Assembly: GCF_018987265.1 (NCBI RefSeq) | Contig: NZ_CP076854.1 | Span: 930,001 to 994,000 of the forward strand | Direction of reading: 5' to 3' | From: Rhizobium sp. WYJ-E13 | Lineage (GTDB): Bacteria; Pseudomonadota; Alphaproteobacteria; Rhizobiales; Rhizobiaceae | Length of the DNA stretch: 64,000 nucleotides | In this document: positions 1-9,685 of the stretch, piece after piece | Position numbering within the stretch: the stretch's first letter is position 1 | How the letters are laid out: each line of letters opens with the position of its first letter | The notes under the pieces: generated by a model | Told to the model about the DNA's origin: nothing | What the model saw: the letters and a program-made list of their open reading frames with translations, nothing else | Database searches by the model: none | Translations under genes and position numbers: made by a program

Positions 1-1059
<1,059 letters not shown>

Positions 1060-1063
1060 GCCT

Positions 1064-1972
1064 CTATCCCTTAATGGCGCCAGCAGTGATGCCCTGCACG
1101 AAGAACCTGCCGAGAACGAAATAGATGACGAGCGGCGGCAGGGCGGTGAGCAGTGCCGAAGCCATGTCGACCGCATAGTTCTTGGCGCCTGTCGTCGTCA
1201 CCGTGATGTTGTTGAGCACGACCGTCATAGGCTGCGTGTCCTGCGCGCCGAAGGTGAGGCCGACCAGGAAGTCGTTCCAGATGCCCGTGATCATCAGGAT
1301 CAGCACGACGATCATGATATTGCCGGACATCGGCAGGACGATTTCGAAGAAGATCCGCCAGAAGGAGCCGGAATCGATCATGGCAGCGGCGATGATCTGC
1401 GGCGGCATGCCTCGAAAATAATTCCGAAAGATCAACGTCAAAAAGGGCAGCGACAAGACGCTGTGGATGACAGCGATGCCGAACGTCGTACCATAGATAT
1501 GCAGCGAGCCGGTGATCTTGATCAGCGGATACATGATGATCTGGAACGGCACAAAAGCGCAGATGAAGAGTATGAACAGGAAACCGTTCGCCCATTTGAT
1601 GTTCCAGAGCGCCAAGCCGTAGCCAGTGATGATCGATAGCGAAATCGTCAGGACTAGGCTCGGGGCGAGGATATAGAGCGAGTTGAGGAAGCCGATTCGC
1701 ACGCCGTTGCAGTTCATGCCGGAACAGGCCTGCATCCAGGCATAGGACCACGCATCGGTCGTCCAGGGTGAGGGCAGAGAGAAGATTTGCCCCTCGCGGA
1801 TCTGATCCATCGTCTTGAAGGACGTCACGATAATGACGTAGAGCGGGACTGCGAAGAAGGCGGCGGCCATCAGCAGGAAGACGAAGATCACCACCCGGCT
1901 CGGCCGGATCAGCGGGCGCCTGCGCACTTTCGTTTCGCGGCGGGGTTGGGATGTCGCTGAGATAGCCGTCAT
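1064..1972 (-). CDS. Sugar ABC transporter permease (MalG type)
   Basis: Inner-membrane permease of a carbohydrate importer. From ATG 1972 it is 302 residues with about six hydrophobic segments. The cytoplasmic EAA loop is present (AAAMIDSGSFWRIFFEIVLPM), and the C-terminus is typical of MalG (FFVQGITAGAIKG). The frame extends upstream to 2089, but that extension lies inside the preceding permease gene. ATG 1972 overlaps that gene's TGA by 4 bp (ATGA), the usual translationally coupled arrangement. It pairs with the MalF-type permease upstream and the ATPase downstream. Confidence 0.92.
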   Translation of the reverse strand: MTAISATSQPRRETKVRRRPLIRPSRVVIFVFLLMAAAFFAVPLYVIIVTSFKTMDQIREGQIFSLPSPWTTDAWSYAWMQACSGMNCNGVRIGFLNSLYILAPSLVLTISLSIITGYGLALWNIKWANGFLFILFICAFVPFQIIMYPLIKITGSLHIYGTTFGIAVIHSVLSLPFLTLIFRNYFRGMPPQIIAAAMIDSGSFWRIFFEIVLPMSGNIMIVVLILMITGIWNDFLVGLTFGAQDTQPMTVVLNNITVTTTGAKNYAVDMASALLTALPPLVIYFVLGRFFVQGITAGAIKG

Positions 1973-2844
1973 GCCGCTCTCCTCTGCCGGATGGCCGTGA
2001 TTATAACGAGCGGCAGGAAGAGAACGAGCGTCGTCAGTAGCATGACGGTCGCGCCCGCAGAGGCGAAGCCGAGGTTCTGCTTCTGCCAATAGGCGTCGAT
2101 AACGAAATAAGCGGGCATGACCGACGCACCGCCCGGACCGCCGTTGGTCATGGCGACGATAATGTCATAAGCCTTCACCACACCGATGCAGAGCAGGATG
2201 ATGCAGGTCAGGAAGGTCAGCTTCATCATGGGAATGATGACCTCGATATAGAGCCGCCAGAAGGGCACGCCATCAAGGCGCGCAGCTTGCCAGATCTCGG
2301 TGTTGATCGATTTCAAGCCGGCGAGCATGAGGGCCATGAAGAAGCCGGTCGATTGCCAGACCGCCGCCAGAATGACCCCGAACATGACCGTGTCCTGGCT
2401 TGCAAGCCAGTTGAAGGAGGCGCTCTCCCAGCCCATCGAGTGAAGAACGTTTTCGACGCCGAGGCCCGGATTGAAAAGCCAGCGCCAGACGAGCCCGGTG
2501 ACGATCAGCGAAACGGCAAGCGGATAGAGAAAAACCGTGCGGAAGATGCCTTCACCATGCACCTCCTTGTCGATCAGCGCCGCAAGGATGAAGCCCATGA
2601 CGATCGACAGCAGGCTGCCCACGGCGAAGATGACGAGGTTTTGCAGCGAAAGCATCCAGGACGGATCATGAAAAAGCCGCCAATATTGCTTCCAGCCGAC
2701 CAGTTCATAGTCGGGGAAGCGGCGGCTTGCCGTAAACGAGAGATAGACGGTCCAGCCTATCGCCCCAATGAAAAAGACAAGCGTCAACAGCGCTGCAGGC
2801 GCAACGGCCAGATGCGGGATGACGCGGCTCCATCGGATTCCCAT
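1969..2844 (-). CDS. Sugar ABC transporter permease (MalF type)
   Basis: Inner-membrane permease, 291 residues from ATG 2844, which follows a GGAGG ribosome-binding site; the longer frame to 2934 has no comparable site. The protein starts MGIRWSRVIPHLAVAPA, has six membrane segments and the EAA loop (AARLDGVPFWRLYIEVIIPMMK), and matches the UgpA/MalF architecture. It is the first gene of the leftward three-gene operon. The roughly 200 bases upstream hold an AT-rich stretch near 2920-2950 that could be the promoter, then the enolase pseudogene at 3053. Confidence 0.92.
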   Translation of the reverse strand: MGIRWSRVIPHLAVAPAALLTLVFFIGAIGWTVYLSFTASRRFPDYELVGWKQYWRLFHDPSWMLSLQNLVIFAVGSLLSIVMGFILAALIDKEVHGEGIFRTVFLYPLAVSLIVTGLVWRWLFNPGLGVENVLHSMGWESASFNWLASQDTVMFGVILAAVWQSTGFFMALMLAGLKSINTEIWQAARLDGVPFWRLYIEVIIPMMKLTFLTCIILLCIGVVKAYDIIVAMTNGGPGGASVMPAYFVIDAYWQKQNLGFASAGATVMLLTTLVLFLPLVIITAIRQRRAA

Positions 2845-3052
2845 GAGCCTCCTCCTCAGGCCACCAGCCTCCGCTCCTCCGGTTGGCCGCCGCCTGTTTC
2901 TTATATGAACAGCATGTAGTTCATAATAGACCAAATATAGGAATCAAAAGAACGCGATGTCAAATGACAATTGGCCGCGCCGCGATCTGGATGCACGCCG
3001 AAGTTGGATGAAACGCGACGACTGTTCAGCCAGCCGATCAATCGAAGACGGT

Positions 3053-3533
3053 CTAGTCATCTTCCGCCAGATAACGTCTTGCTGGTTCGGGCACGAGATC
3101 GACGCCCAGGCTCGGCCGGTCGATCACGTCGATGAGCCGTCCTTGACGATCGTCTGCGGCAGCCCGTCGACGATGTCGTACCACCGGTCCGGATCGCCAG
3201 TCGTCTACGCGAATGCAATGAAGTTGTGGGGCAGGGTGGCGCAGACCCGGATGAGTGCGGCCAGACCGAGGAGCTCGCTCGCCGTTCGATGCGGCGCCAT
3301 CAGGATCGAATGAAGGTGGACATATTAGCCGATCCATTCAAGCTCGGCGATCCTGCCGACATTAACCGCGTGACCTTCGATCAATTCCTTGAAGTTCTGG
3401 CGCAGATAGATCTGTTCGCCGAGATGGATCGGCGTCGTGCTGGAACGGGTCAGCTCACGATAGACGCCGGCATTGACCCATGGCGTGTAGTCGCAGGAGA
3501 GCAGGGCCTCGATCCAGAACAGTTGGGCCGTGG
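3053..3533 (-). pseudogene. Decayed enolase-superfamily (mandelate racemase/muconate lactonizing) gene, C-terminal half
   Basis: Read leftward from about 3533, the conceptual product is FWIEALLSCDYTPWVN, then YRELTRSSTTPIHLGEQIYL, a stop (TAA) after LEWIG, HSILMAPHRTASELLGL, CATLPHNFIAFA, a stop (TAG), DPDRWYDIVDGLPQTIVKDG, then a frame change into LIDVIDRPSLGVDL and the end RRYLAEDD. The order and spacing match the C-terminal half of the intact gene at 40589-41788. Compared with that gene it lacks the VIGPDPADI segment, which holds a conserved catalytic Asp. Two nonsense codons, one frameshift, one deletion and the missing N-terminal half make function impossible. It was probably part of the neighbouring ABC operon. 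Confidence 0.85.
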
Positions 3534-3763
3534 TTGATCAGGCGAGGGGCATTTTTGAGTTCGACGACTTTCATATGCTCGTTCATTCGAAGCCCACGAA
3601 ATATGAAGCTTCCCGGCATTTCTCCGTAGCTGAGACAGAGAAAGATGATGACGGCGAAGGCGCCGCAAAACCGAATGCATTCCGCATCTCAGTCCTTATC
3701 GTGCCGGTCACGATGGTGGGGAACTGAAATGATCGAGCTGTGAACCGCTTCACATGGAGGGCG

Positions 3764-4111
3764 CTAACGTTTCAGGTCATAGGCCTGGTGAGATGCACGA
3801 AGCTCTGCCAAGGTCTTGCCGACGCAGCTGCCGCCCTCCGCGCCTCCGGTTGCCTTCGCGTGGCCGTCCAGGGTGATCGTGCCGGCCATCCGCTCAGATG
3901 CCACATAGGTCGCGACACCGTCCTGCGAGATGCGCGATATGAAGAAGGCATGATAGGTGTCTTTGTACTTGCACTGGATGAGCAATGGAAATTGATCGAA
4001 CGGATCGTCCTGCGCCTGGAGCGCGGTGAGTGGAAGCCCCGCTAGCGAGACCAGACTTGCAAGAAGCGTTTTGGTCAATCCGTTCGATATTCGGCCGAAT
4101 GCGTACTTCAT
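3764..4111 (-). CDS. Small secreted protein of unknown function
   Basis: 115 residues from ATG 4111, preceded by AGGAGGGA at good spacing. An N-terminal signal peptide is clear: basic start, hydrophobic core TLLASLVSLAGLPLTAL, and likely cleavage after LQAQ. The mature part of about 80 residues has two Cys (QCKYKD and GGSCVG) that may form a disulfide, and no domain that I recognise. It lies alone between the enolase pseudogene and the Crp-type regulator, on the same strand as the regulator. Function unknown; periplasmic location is inferred from the signal. Confidence 0.7.
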   Translation of the reverse strand: MKYAFGRISNGLTKTLLASLVSLAGLPLTALQAQDDPFDQFPLLIQCKYKDTYHAFFISRISQDGVATYVASERMAGTITLDGHAKATGGAEGGSCVGKTLAELRASHQAYDLKR

Positions 4112-4160
4112 TGCTCAATCCCTCCTTTTGCACGATTAGTTCTTCCGAAATCCGCTGCCG

Positions 4161-4820
4161 CTAGATCGTCATTGCGATGAGTGCATCGCGGTCAAGAAGA
4201 CGAACAATGCGTTGCAGTTTACCGTTCAGGCAGAGGATGCGCTTTCCGCGGAGTTTCGTGAAGCAGCGGGCGACGGTTTCGACCGTCAGTCCGAGATAGT
4301 CGGCGATATCGCTGCGCGACATCATCATATCGAATTCGCAGCTTCCTGGATGACGATCGGCCATTTCGTAGACAAAGGCGGCAACGCGCTTCAGTGCGCT
4401 TTGCTCGGTGATGACGAGTTGTTTGTGCTGTGCCTTTGCGAGGCTCGTCAGCGCAATGTGGAGAAGGTCTATGGGGACGAGTGCGTCCCGATTGGCGCGA
4501 AAGGGCCTGATACAGGTCTCGCATACGGCTTCTGCGAAATCGGTTCGAACATTGCCCGTTTCCAGACCGAACCACTCACCCTTGCCGCAGAAAGACAGGA
4601 TGTATCGCTGCCCGCTGGCCGTCAGGCGATAGATGCGCACCGCACCCGCTTCGACCTGATAGATCGCAAGTGCATATTCGCCTTCGCTATAGATCGTCTC
4701 GTCGGCCTTGAGCTTGATCGACTGATCCTTGGCCGTCCCAGCAGTCGCGCCATAGCGGTACCCCGGAACTATCGTCTGCTTTACCATCGCGTGGTCTTGA
4801 AGCATATGCGTCGCCCCCAT
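4161..4820 (-). CDS. Crp/Fnr family transcriptional regulator, FixK-like
   Basis: 219 residues: an N-terminal cyclic-nucleotide-binding-type beta-barrel (ADETIYSEGEYALAIYQVEAGAVRIYR, FCGKGEWFGLETG) and a C-terminal winged helix with the recognition element SRSDIADYLGLTVETVARCFTKL, typical of FixK/Fnr proteins. The N-terminal Cys cluster that binds 4Fe-4S in Fnr is absent, so it is FixK-like rather than Fnr-like. ATG 4820 is used; ATG 4805 is a good alternative because GGGGGCG precedes it. It is divergent from the membrane protein at 4965 and lies near a FixJ/FixL-like pair, so a role in the same cascade is inferred. No perfect TTGAT-N4-ATCAA Fnr/FixK box was seen nearby. Confidence 0.88.
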   Translation of the reverse strand: MGATHMLQDHAMVKQTIVPGYRYGATAGTAKDQSIKLKADETIYSEGEYALAIYQVEAGAVRIYRLTASGQRYILSFCGKGEWFGLETGNVRTDFAEAVCETCIRPFRANRDALVPIDLLHIALTSLAKAQHKQLVITEQSALKRVAAFVYEMADRHPGSCEFDMMMSRSDIADYLGLTVETVARCFTKLRGKRILCLNGKLQRIVRLLDRDALIAMTI

Positions 4821-4854
4821 CCGTATCGCAGAATAGGCAATCGCGGCCTGACCC

Positions 4855-4885
4855 GGTATTCGAGATACCCCTTACGTATTGTTAC
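4855..4885 (+). promoter_or_regulatory. Candidate operator: GGTAT/ATACC palindrome plus TACG-N5-TTAC element
   Basis: An inverted repeat GGTAT-N5-ATACC (4855-4869) is followed by TACGTATTGTTAC (4873-4885), one copy of the 13-bp element also found at 9792, 14716, 14867 and 18728. It lies between the divergent Crp-type gene (start 4820) and the membrane protein gene (start 4965), about 80 bp before the latter. Binding protein unknown; the FixJ-like or FixK-like regulator encoded nearby is the obvious candidate. Confidence 0.5.
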
Positions 4886-4964
4886 GGAGGCCCGGGACCA
4901 TCGACAGGTGTATAAAGCTATTCCCCTTGATGAGAGCGATACGAGAATATCGCGGGAGGTCTCG

Positions 4965-5930
4965 ATGGCATCGGAAGAGGAAGGGGACAGTCGCGCATTT
5001 CAAGACTCTGCAAGCGTGCGTGCACAACTTGACCTTATACTCGCCAGTCCGGAATTCCTTGTCCCTGAGCGCGGACGCCGCTTCCTGCAATATATCGTTG
5101 AAGAGACGCTTGAAGGGCGCAGCGAGCAGCTTAAGGCCTATACGATTGCACAGGCGGTTTTTGGCCGCGATGCCTCCTTCGATGCGCAGAGTGATCCGGT
5201 CGTCCGCATCGAAGCGGGGCGGATCCGTCGCGCGCTCGAACGATACTACCTCGTCTGCGGACGCGGTGACCCGATCCGGATTACCGTCCCCAAAGGAGGC
5301 TATGCGCCGCACTTTTCCCGTGGGGAAGACAGTCCGGATGCGGGCGAAATCTCCGTTCTGCAGAACCGCGAGAACAAGCGGCGCCCCCTCGGGCGGGAGC
5401 GGCCGGCGAGTTATCGAGATCTCCTGTTGCCGATCGGCATCCCCGCGCTGTTCGGGGTCGTGGCTATACTCGCCCTTGTCCGTCCGCTGGAAACCTATCT
5501 CTCCCCACCAAAACCGTTGCCGGCCCCTGCCACATCATCATTGACGAGCAAGATCAGGATTGTTGTCGAACCCTTCGCCGCTCTCGGCGGTACCGTGCAG
5601 GGAGCTGATTTCGTGAAGGGATTGGCCGATCAGCTGATTGCAAAGCTGATGAAGGTGGAAAACCTTGTCGTGCTCGCTCCAGGCCGTTCCAGGACGGAAA
5701 CGACCGGTTCGCTTTTCAACCTGCAGGGAAGCGCCCTCGTCGAGGGCATGATCCTTCATCTGCATGTCCGCCTGATAAACGACGCCGACGGCACGGTTAT
5801 CTGGGCAAATCAATATGATCGAGACCTGCGCGGCCAGACCATTCTCGATGTTGAGGACGAGATCGCCGCACAGATCGCGATGGAGGTTTCGAACAGCCAG
5901 AGGCTGAACGGCACGGGCACCGATCCATAG
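4965..5930 (+). CDS. Membrane protein with conserved N-terminal 'SDPVVRIEAGRIRRAL' domain, short paralogue without TPRs
   Basis: 321 residues from ATG 4965, preceded by GGGAGGT (4954-4960); the frame is open much further upstream, but that part is antisense to the Crp-type gene. Residues about 20-120 form a domain (SPEFLVPERGRRFLQYIVEETL, FGRDASFDAQSDPVVRIEAG, RITVPKGGYAPHF) seen at the N-terminus of many adenylate-cyclase-annotated or TolB-like TPR proteins. One membrane helix follows (LLLPIGIPALFGVVAILALV), then a periplasmic TolB/FlgO-like segment (IRIVVEPFAALGG, VIWANQYDRDL). It is a paralogue of the proteins at 5937-7715 and 18908-20713 but ends before their TPR regions. It is convergent with the next gene, with only 6 bp between. 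Molecular function is unknown. Confidence 0.82.
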   Translation: MASEEEGDSRAFQDSASVRAQLDLILASPEFLVPERGRRFLQYIVEETLEGRSEQLKAYTIAQAVFGRDASFDAQSDPVVRIEAGRIRRALERYYLVCGRGDPIRITVPKGGYAPHFSRGEDSPDAGEISVLQNRENKRRPLGRERPASYRDLLLPIGIPALFGVVAILALVRPLETYLSPPKPLPAPATSSLTSKIRIVVEPFAALGGTVQGADFVKGLADQLIAKLMKVENLVVLAPGRSRTETTGSLFNLQGSALVEGMILHLHVRLINDADGTVIWANQYDRDLRGQTILDVEDEIAAQIAMEVSNSQRLNGTGTDP

Positions 5931-5936
5931 CTTATC

Positions 5937-7715
5937 TTATCTTGCCGACACGGGGTCGACGACCAGTCCTGAGGCGCGCAGCCCGTTCAGGAACCGTTCC
6001 TGGTCCTCCGGCCGCTGCAGGCGGAGCGACACTTCCTGACGGATATTCGTCATCAAAGCCGGCGCGTGGATTTTGAGCCAATCCTGTTCCAGCATGGCTT
6101 CATCAGTCTTTCCGGCCGCTCCGAGAATGGATAGCAGCACAAGGCGGTGCATGGGATTATTGTCGAGATCGGACCGTCTCGACCACTGCTCGGCCTTTCC
6201 GATATCTCCTTTCATGAATGCGCACAAAGCCATGCCGACCTCGTAATAACCTCTGGTGCCGACACCCTTGTTGAGGGCGACCGACAGCAACTCGCAGCCC
6301 GATTGCCATTTCCCCGACATCGCCAGTCGAAAACCGTATTCGCCTGCGAGTTCTACATCATCAGGGTCTGCATCGTAGGCTGCGGTGCCTGCCTTCAGGG
6401 CCTTGTCAATATCTCCCCTGAAGAAGCTCACCTGCATCTGCGCTTGCAGCACGCGGGGATTGTCCGGTGCGAGTGATGTTGCCCGCTCCACCGCAGCGCT
6501 CGCCAGTGCGAGAGGCTGGGTCGACGATGACGTGCCGAGCGTGTAACGGAATCTGATTTCGTCGAGATAGGCCATGGACAGCAGCGCCCAGGACACCGCG
6601 TCATTGGGAAAGCGCTGGGTCGCCTGTTGCAGGCATTCGCGTGCTGCACTGAGACTTTGCACAGTCATGGTCTGGCGGTAGTTGGAATAGGCGAGTGTAC
6701 AGGCATAAGCACTCTGGTTTCCCCTCTGCGCCGGTCGCGCTACCATATCCGCGTCGGTTTGGAAGAGGGCGCCATAGGGCTGCGCGACAGCATTGGCGAT
6801 TAACCGGGCGATATTGCTTTGAATCGCAAGCTCGTTTTGATCTTGAAGATCCGCATCGAAATTATCGGCCCAGATGACCGCTCCATCCAGTTGGCGGACC
6901 AGCCTGGCAACGGCACGCAGCCTGCTTCCATCGAGCTGGACATTGCCCTGCAATGCGTAGTTGGTACCGGTGGCGTGTTCACCACGCAGCGGATCGGCGA
7001 CCACGACGATGTCATCGAACTGGGCGAGCTGCCCGATAATGTCGTCCCTGAGACCACGCGCGATATCCGAACCGGCGTCAGCGGGGCTGCTTTCGGCAAA
7101 AAATTCGATGATCACCTTTGGCTTGGGAGATCCCTGCGGCATCGTTGCGGTTGGAGTATCACGCAAGGACAATGCGGACGTGAGAGCGAGAAGAAGAAGA
7201 GCGACGACGACGGCCAGCGCAGTTCCGAGACCGATAAGGGTGGCCAACCCCGGACGACGTGTTTCCTGAAGCGAATGATCTTGATCTTCGTGTTCGGCAT
7301 TTTGCGCATTATCCGAGACTTCGGCGGGATCTGCCGGGGCCGGCGCCTCCCGCGCATATTCGAAATGCGGGACATATCCACCCTTGGGCACAGTGATGAC
7401 GATGTCGTCCCTCTGGCCTGCGACGAGATAGTAACGCTCGAGCGCCTTTCGTATTCGGCCGGCCTCGATTCGAACAACCGGATCGTTCTGCGGGTCGAAC
7501 GAAGCTTCCCGGCCAAAAACCACATTTGCTATCGTAAATGCCTTCAGGAAGTCCGATCGGCCGGCGAGTGTCTCATTGACGACGAATGCCAGGAAATTCC
7601 GCCCGCGTTTCGGTGCGTGAAATTCCTCGCTTGTGAGAATTCGTTCGACCTGCCGGCTGATTTCGTCAGCTGTTGGCCCAAGACTACTGAAAGCATTGAT
7701 CTTTGCGCTTCTCAT
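5937..7715 (-). CDS. TPR-repeat membrane protein with conserved N-terminal domain (adenylate-cyclase-like annotation family)
   Basis: 592 residues from ATG 7715 (AGGGG upstream); a TTG at 7742 would add nine residues. It shows the N-terminal domain (SEEFHAPKRGRNFLAFVVNETL, FDPQNDPVVRIEAGRIRKAL, VPKGGYVPHF), one membrane helix near residues 165-190 (LATLIGLGTALAVVVALLLLAL), a TolB/FlgO-like domain (PKVIIEFFAESS, VIWADNFDADLQ) and tetratricopeptide-like repeats over the last 270 residues (LASAAVERATSLAPDNPRVL, PDDVELAGEYGFRLAMSGKW). No cyclase catalytic motif is visible, so the common annotation 'adenylate cyclase' is not supported. It is very similar along its length to 18908-20713. Likely a membrane-anchored sensor or scaffold; this is inference. 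Confidence 0.85.
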   Translation of the reverse strand: MRSAKINAFSSLGPTADEISRQVERILTSEEFHAPKRGRNFLAFVVNETLAGRSDFLKAFTIANVVFGREASFDPQNDPVVRIEAGRIRKALERYYLVAGQRDDIVITVPKGGYVPHFEYAREAPAPADPAEVSDNAQNAEHEDQDHSLQETRRPGLATLIGLGTALAVVVALLLLALTSALSLRDTPTATMPQGSPKPKVIIEFFAESSPADAGSDIARGLRDDIIGQLAQFDDIVVVADPLRGEHATGTNYALQGNVQLDGSRLRAVARLVRQLDGAVIWADNFDADLQDQNELAIQSNIARLIANAVAQPYGALFQTDADMVARPAQRGNQSAYACTLAYSNYRQTMTVQSLSAARECLQQATQRFPNDAVSWALLSMAYLDEIRFRYTLGTSSSTQPLALASAAVERATSLAPDNPRVLQAQMQVSFFRGDIDKALKAGTAAYDADPDDVELAGEYGFRLAMSGKWQSGCELLSVALNKGVGTRGYYEVGMALCAFMKGDIGKAEQWSRRSDLDNNPMHRLVLLSILGAAGKTDEAMLEQDWLKIHAPALMTNIRQEVSLRLQRPEDQERFLNGLRASGLVVDPVSAR

Positions 7716-7800
7716 GATCGCCCCTACGACAAGATCACGCAATTATTTAAGTTACTTCTAACGCATCATACCTCACAAGCCTGGGGTTGCAAGTTCTGCT

Positions 7801-8472
7801 TTAGGCTTGTCGAATATAAGCTGACCAGCTGCCGATCGGCGAAGCCTTTGCGGTTTCAAGCGGTTGCGCCGCATCGATGGCAATGGCCATGCGCATGAGC
7901 TCTGCCAGATTGCGCGCGCCCATCTTGGCCATCACATTGGCGCGATGGACCTCCACCGTGCGCGAGCTGATGCCGAGATGATAGGCGATCATCTTGTTCT
8001 GTAAGCCATCGAGCACGCCGGAGAGAACCTGATGTTCGCGGTCCGTGAGCTGACGAAGTCGCGCCGCAACGCTTTCGCAATCGGCCACGGCGCTGCCGCA
8101 CCGCCTTTGCCTCATTGCTCCGTTAATGGCCGAGATCAGCGCTTCTTCCTTCAGCGGTTTTTCCAGAAAATCGGATGCTCCCGCCTTCATCGCCTGAACC
8201 GCGGCGGCGATATCGCCCTGACCGGTAATGACGATCGCCGGCACGTCCGTGCTGACACGCCTTAACCGCTCAAGCAATTCGATGCCGTTGATATCGGGCA
8301 TGCATAGATCGGTAACAAGGCAACTTCGCCCCGACAGCGGCAGAAGTTCCAGAAAGGCTTTCGCACAGCTATGTGCACGAACGGCAAAGCCGGCCGACAC
8401 CAGCAGAAACGTCAGAGATCGCCGGAGCGACTCTTCGTCGTCGACGAGATGGATCGTAAGGTCATTCGCCAT
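7801..8472 (-). CDS. FixJ-family two-component response regulator
   Basis: 223 residues. The receiver domain (about 5-120) has the acidic pair DD 11-12, phospho-acceptor Asp55 (LVTDLCMPD), Thr in VITGQGD and Lys in EKPLKE. The C-terminal LuxR/FixJ helix-turn-helix (about 140-200) reads LTDREHQVLSGVLDGLQNKM, SSRTVEVHRANVMAKM. ATG 8472 has GGAGA upstream, and the gene overlaps the end of the histidine kinase gene by 11 bp, so the two are cotranslated partners. It probably acts as a phosphorylation-dependent activator, and the TACG-N5-TTAC elements in the surrounding intergenic regions are candidate targets. FixJ itself activates fixK and nifA in rhizobia, but the signal here may differ because the kinase has no haem-ligand His. 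Confidence 0.93.
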   Translation of the reverse strand: MANDLTIHLVDDEESLRRSLTFLLVSAGFAVRAHSCAKAFLELLPLSGRSCLVTDLCMPDINGIELLERLRRVSTDVPAIVITGQGDIAAAVQAMKAGASDFLEKPLKEEALISAINGAMRQRRCGSAVADCESVAARLRQLTDREHQVLSGVLDGLQNKMIAYHLGISSRTVEVHRANVMAKMGARNLAELMRMAIAIDAAQPLETAKASPIGSWSAYIRQA

Positions 8473-9685
8473 TGATTGTGGTCTCCGCCAGCGGCAGCGA
8501 AAACGAGAGGATGGAGCCTCCCTGTGTTCCCTTGCGCGCGCTTATGCGGCCTCCATGCGCTTCAATGATACGCTTGGACAATGCCAGGCCCATGCCAAGT
8601 CCGCGCGGTTTACTAGTGACGAAGGGACGAAACAGCGCCTCTTCGATCTCGACGGCAATTCCGCAACCATTATCGGACACGTCGACAACCAGATGCGAGC
8701 AATCATCGGTCCTCGAGTGGATCGCGATCGTCGGCCGCTCGACGCCGTCGGTCGCGTCCACGGCATTGTGAAGAAGGTTCATCAGCACCTGGACGATCTG
8801 GACACGGTCTGCGACTACGATGTCCCGCTCTGCTTCGAGTTGCAAATCGGTGTGAAGGCCTTTCCGGGGTGATCCGGCAAGCCCAAGCGCCGTCGCTTTG
8901 TGGATCAACGCGTGCATCGCCTCCAGTTGTTTCTCGCCGGTGCCGCGCTTTGCAAATTCCCTGATGTTCTGGACGATCGTTCCCGCCCACAAGGCGTGCT
9001 GTGTAATTTCCGACAAGGCTTCACGAAGCTCCGCGCCGTGCCGGCGGCGGTCGTTCGTCATGAGGCGCCCGCACCCCTCGGAGTAAGCGGCGATCAAGGA
9101 GAGCGGCTGAGACAGTTCGTGAGCCAGCGTCGTTGTCATTTCTCCAAGCGCGGCTACTCTTGCGAGACGCGCCAGCTCACACTGAAGCTCCTGAACCTGC
9201 TGCAATGTCTCGCGCTCTGTTCGGAAGTCCTCAAAGATCGCCGCAGCGAAGGTTTCTTTTTCGCCCTGTTCTCGGATGATGGTCAGCGTAGTTGGAAACT
9301 GGACGCCCCTCTTGGTCGTTGCTAGGCCGGCGCGTGCCGCGCCCTGGTCCGCCCAGCGTCCCCTGAGTTTGACATCCGGCGTCGCGGACCAGACGAGGTC
9401 GATCTTGCGGTCGAGCAATTCATCTTCCTCATAACCGAACAGGACCACCGCAGCCCTGTTACAGGCTGAAATTCTATTGTTGCCGGTCATGAAGAACACT
9501 GCGTCCGGTATGTGTTCATAGAGCTGCCGAATCCAGTTCGCCTGTGGCCGGTTATCACCCTTGGACGCAGCACGCACGGGTTCGCGCCGTGCTATTCGCG
9601 TTCCGATGAACGAGGTTCGTGCCGCCAGGCTTGAGACAGGGGAACTGAATTCGGTAGCATGCGGCGACTCCATCTTGGTGGACAT
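8462..9685 (-). CDS. PAS-domain sensor histidine kinase, FixL-like, lacking a haem His
   Basis: 407 residues from ATG 9685 with a strong GGAGGAGA site. There are no membrane segments, so it is cytosolic. A PAS domain (about 50-160: IRQLYEHIPDAVFFMTGNNR, FGYEEDELLDRKIDLVW) is followed by the dimerisation H-box LAHELSQPLSL with His189 as likely phospho-acceptor, then the HATPase boxes (LMNLLHNAVDAT, VSDNGCGI, GLGMGLALSKRIIEAHGG). The H-box resembles FixL (HELNQPL). The only His in the PAS part is His58 at its start, not where FixL carries its proximal haem ligand, so oxygen sensing through haem is unlikely. It overlaps the FixJ-like partner by 11 bp. Candidate element at 9792-9804 upstream. Confidence 0.92.
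   Translation of the reverse strand: MSTKMESPHATEFSSPVSSLAARTSFIGTRIARREPVRAASKGDNRPQANWIRQLYEHIPDAVFFMTGNNRISACNRAAVVLFGYEEDELLDRKIDLVWSATPDVKLRGRWADQGAARAGLATTKRGVQFPTTLTIIREQGEKETFAAAIFEDFRTERETLQQVQELQCELARLARVAALGEMTTTLAHELSQPLSLIAAYSEGCGRLMTNDRRRHGAELREALSEITQHALWAGTIVQNIREFAKRGTGEKQLEAMHALIHKATALGLAGSPRKGLHTDLQLEAERDIVVADRVQIVQVLMNLLHNAVDATDGVERPTIAIHSRTDDCSHLVVDVSDNGCGIAVEIEEALFRPFVTSKPRGLGMGLALSKRIIEAHGGRISARKGTQGGSILSFSLPLAETTINGE

Noticed and set aside
3540..3760. Coding-like leftward piece (VIIFLCLSYGEMPGSFIFRG, MNEHMKVVELKNAPRLI)
   Set aside because: Could be the tail of a membrane protein plus the start of another gene, but no family match is convincing and frames do not join the enolase pseudogene.
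4212..4964. Long N-terminal extension of the membrane protein starting at 4965
   Set aside because: It is antisense to the Crp-type regulator and crosses the promoter; ATG 4965 has a strong ribosome-binding site and starts the conserved domain.
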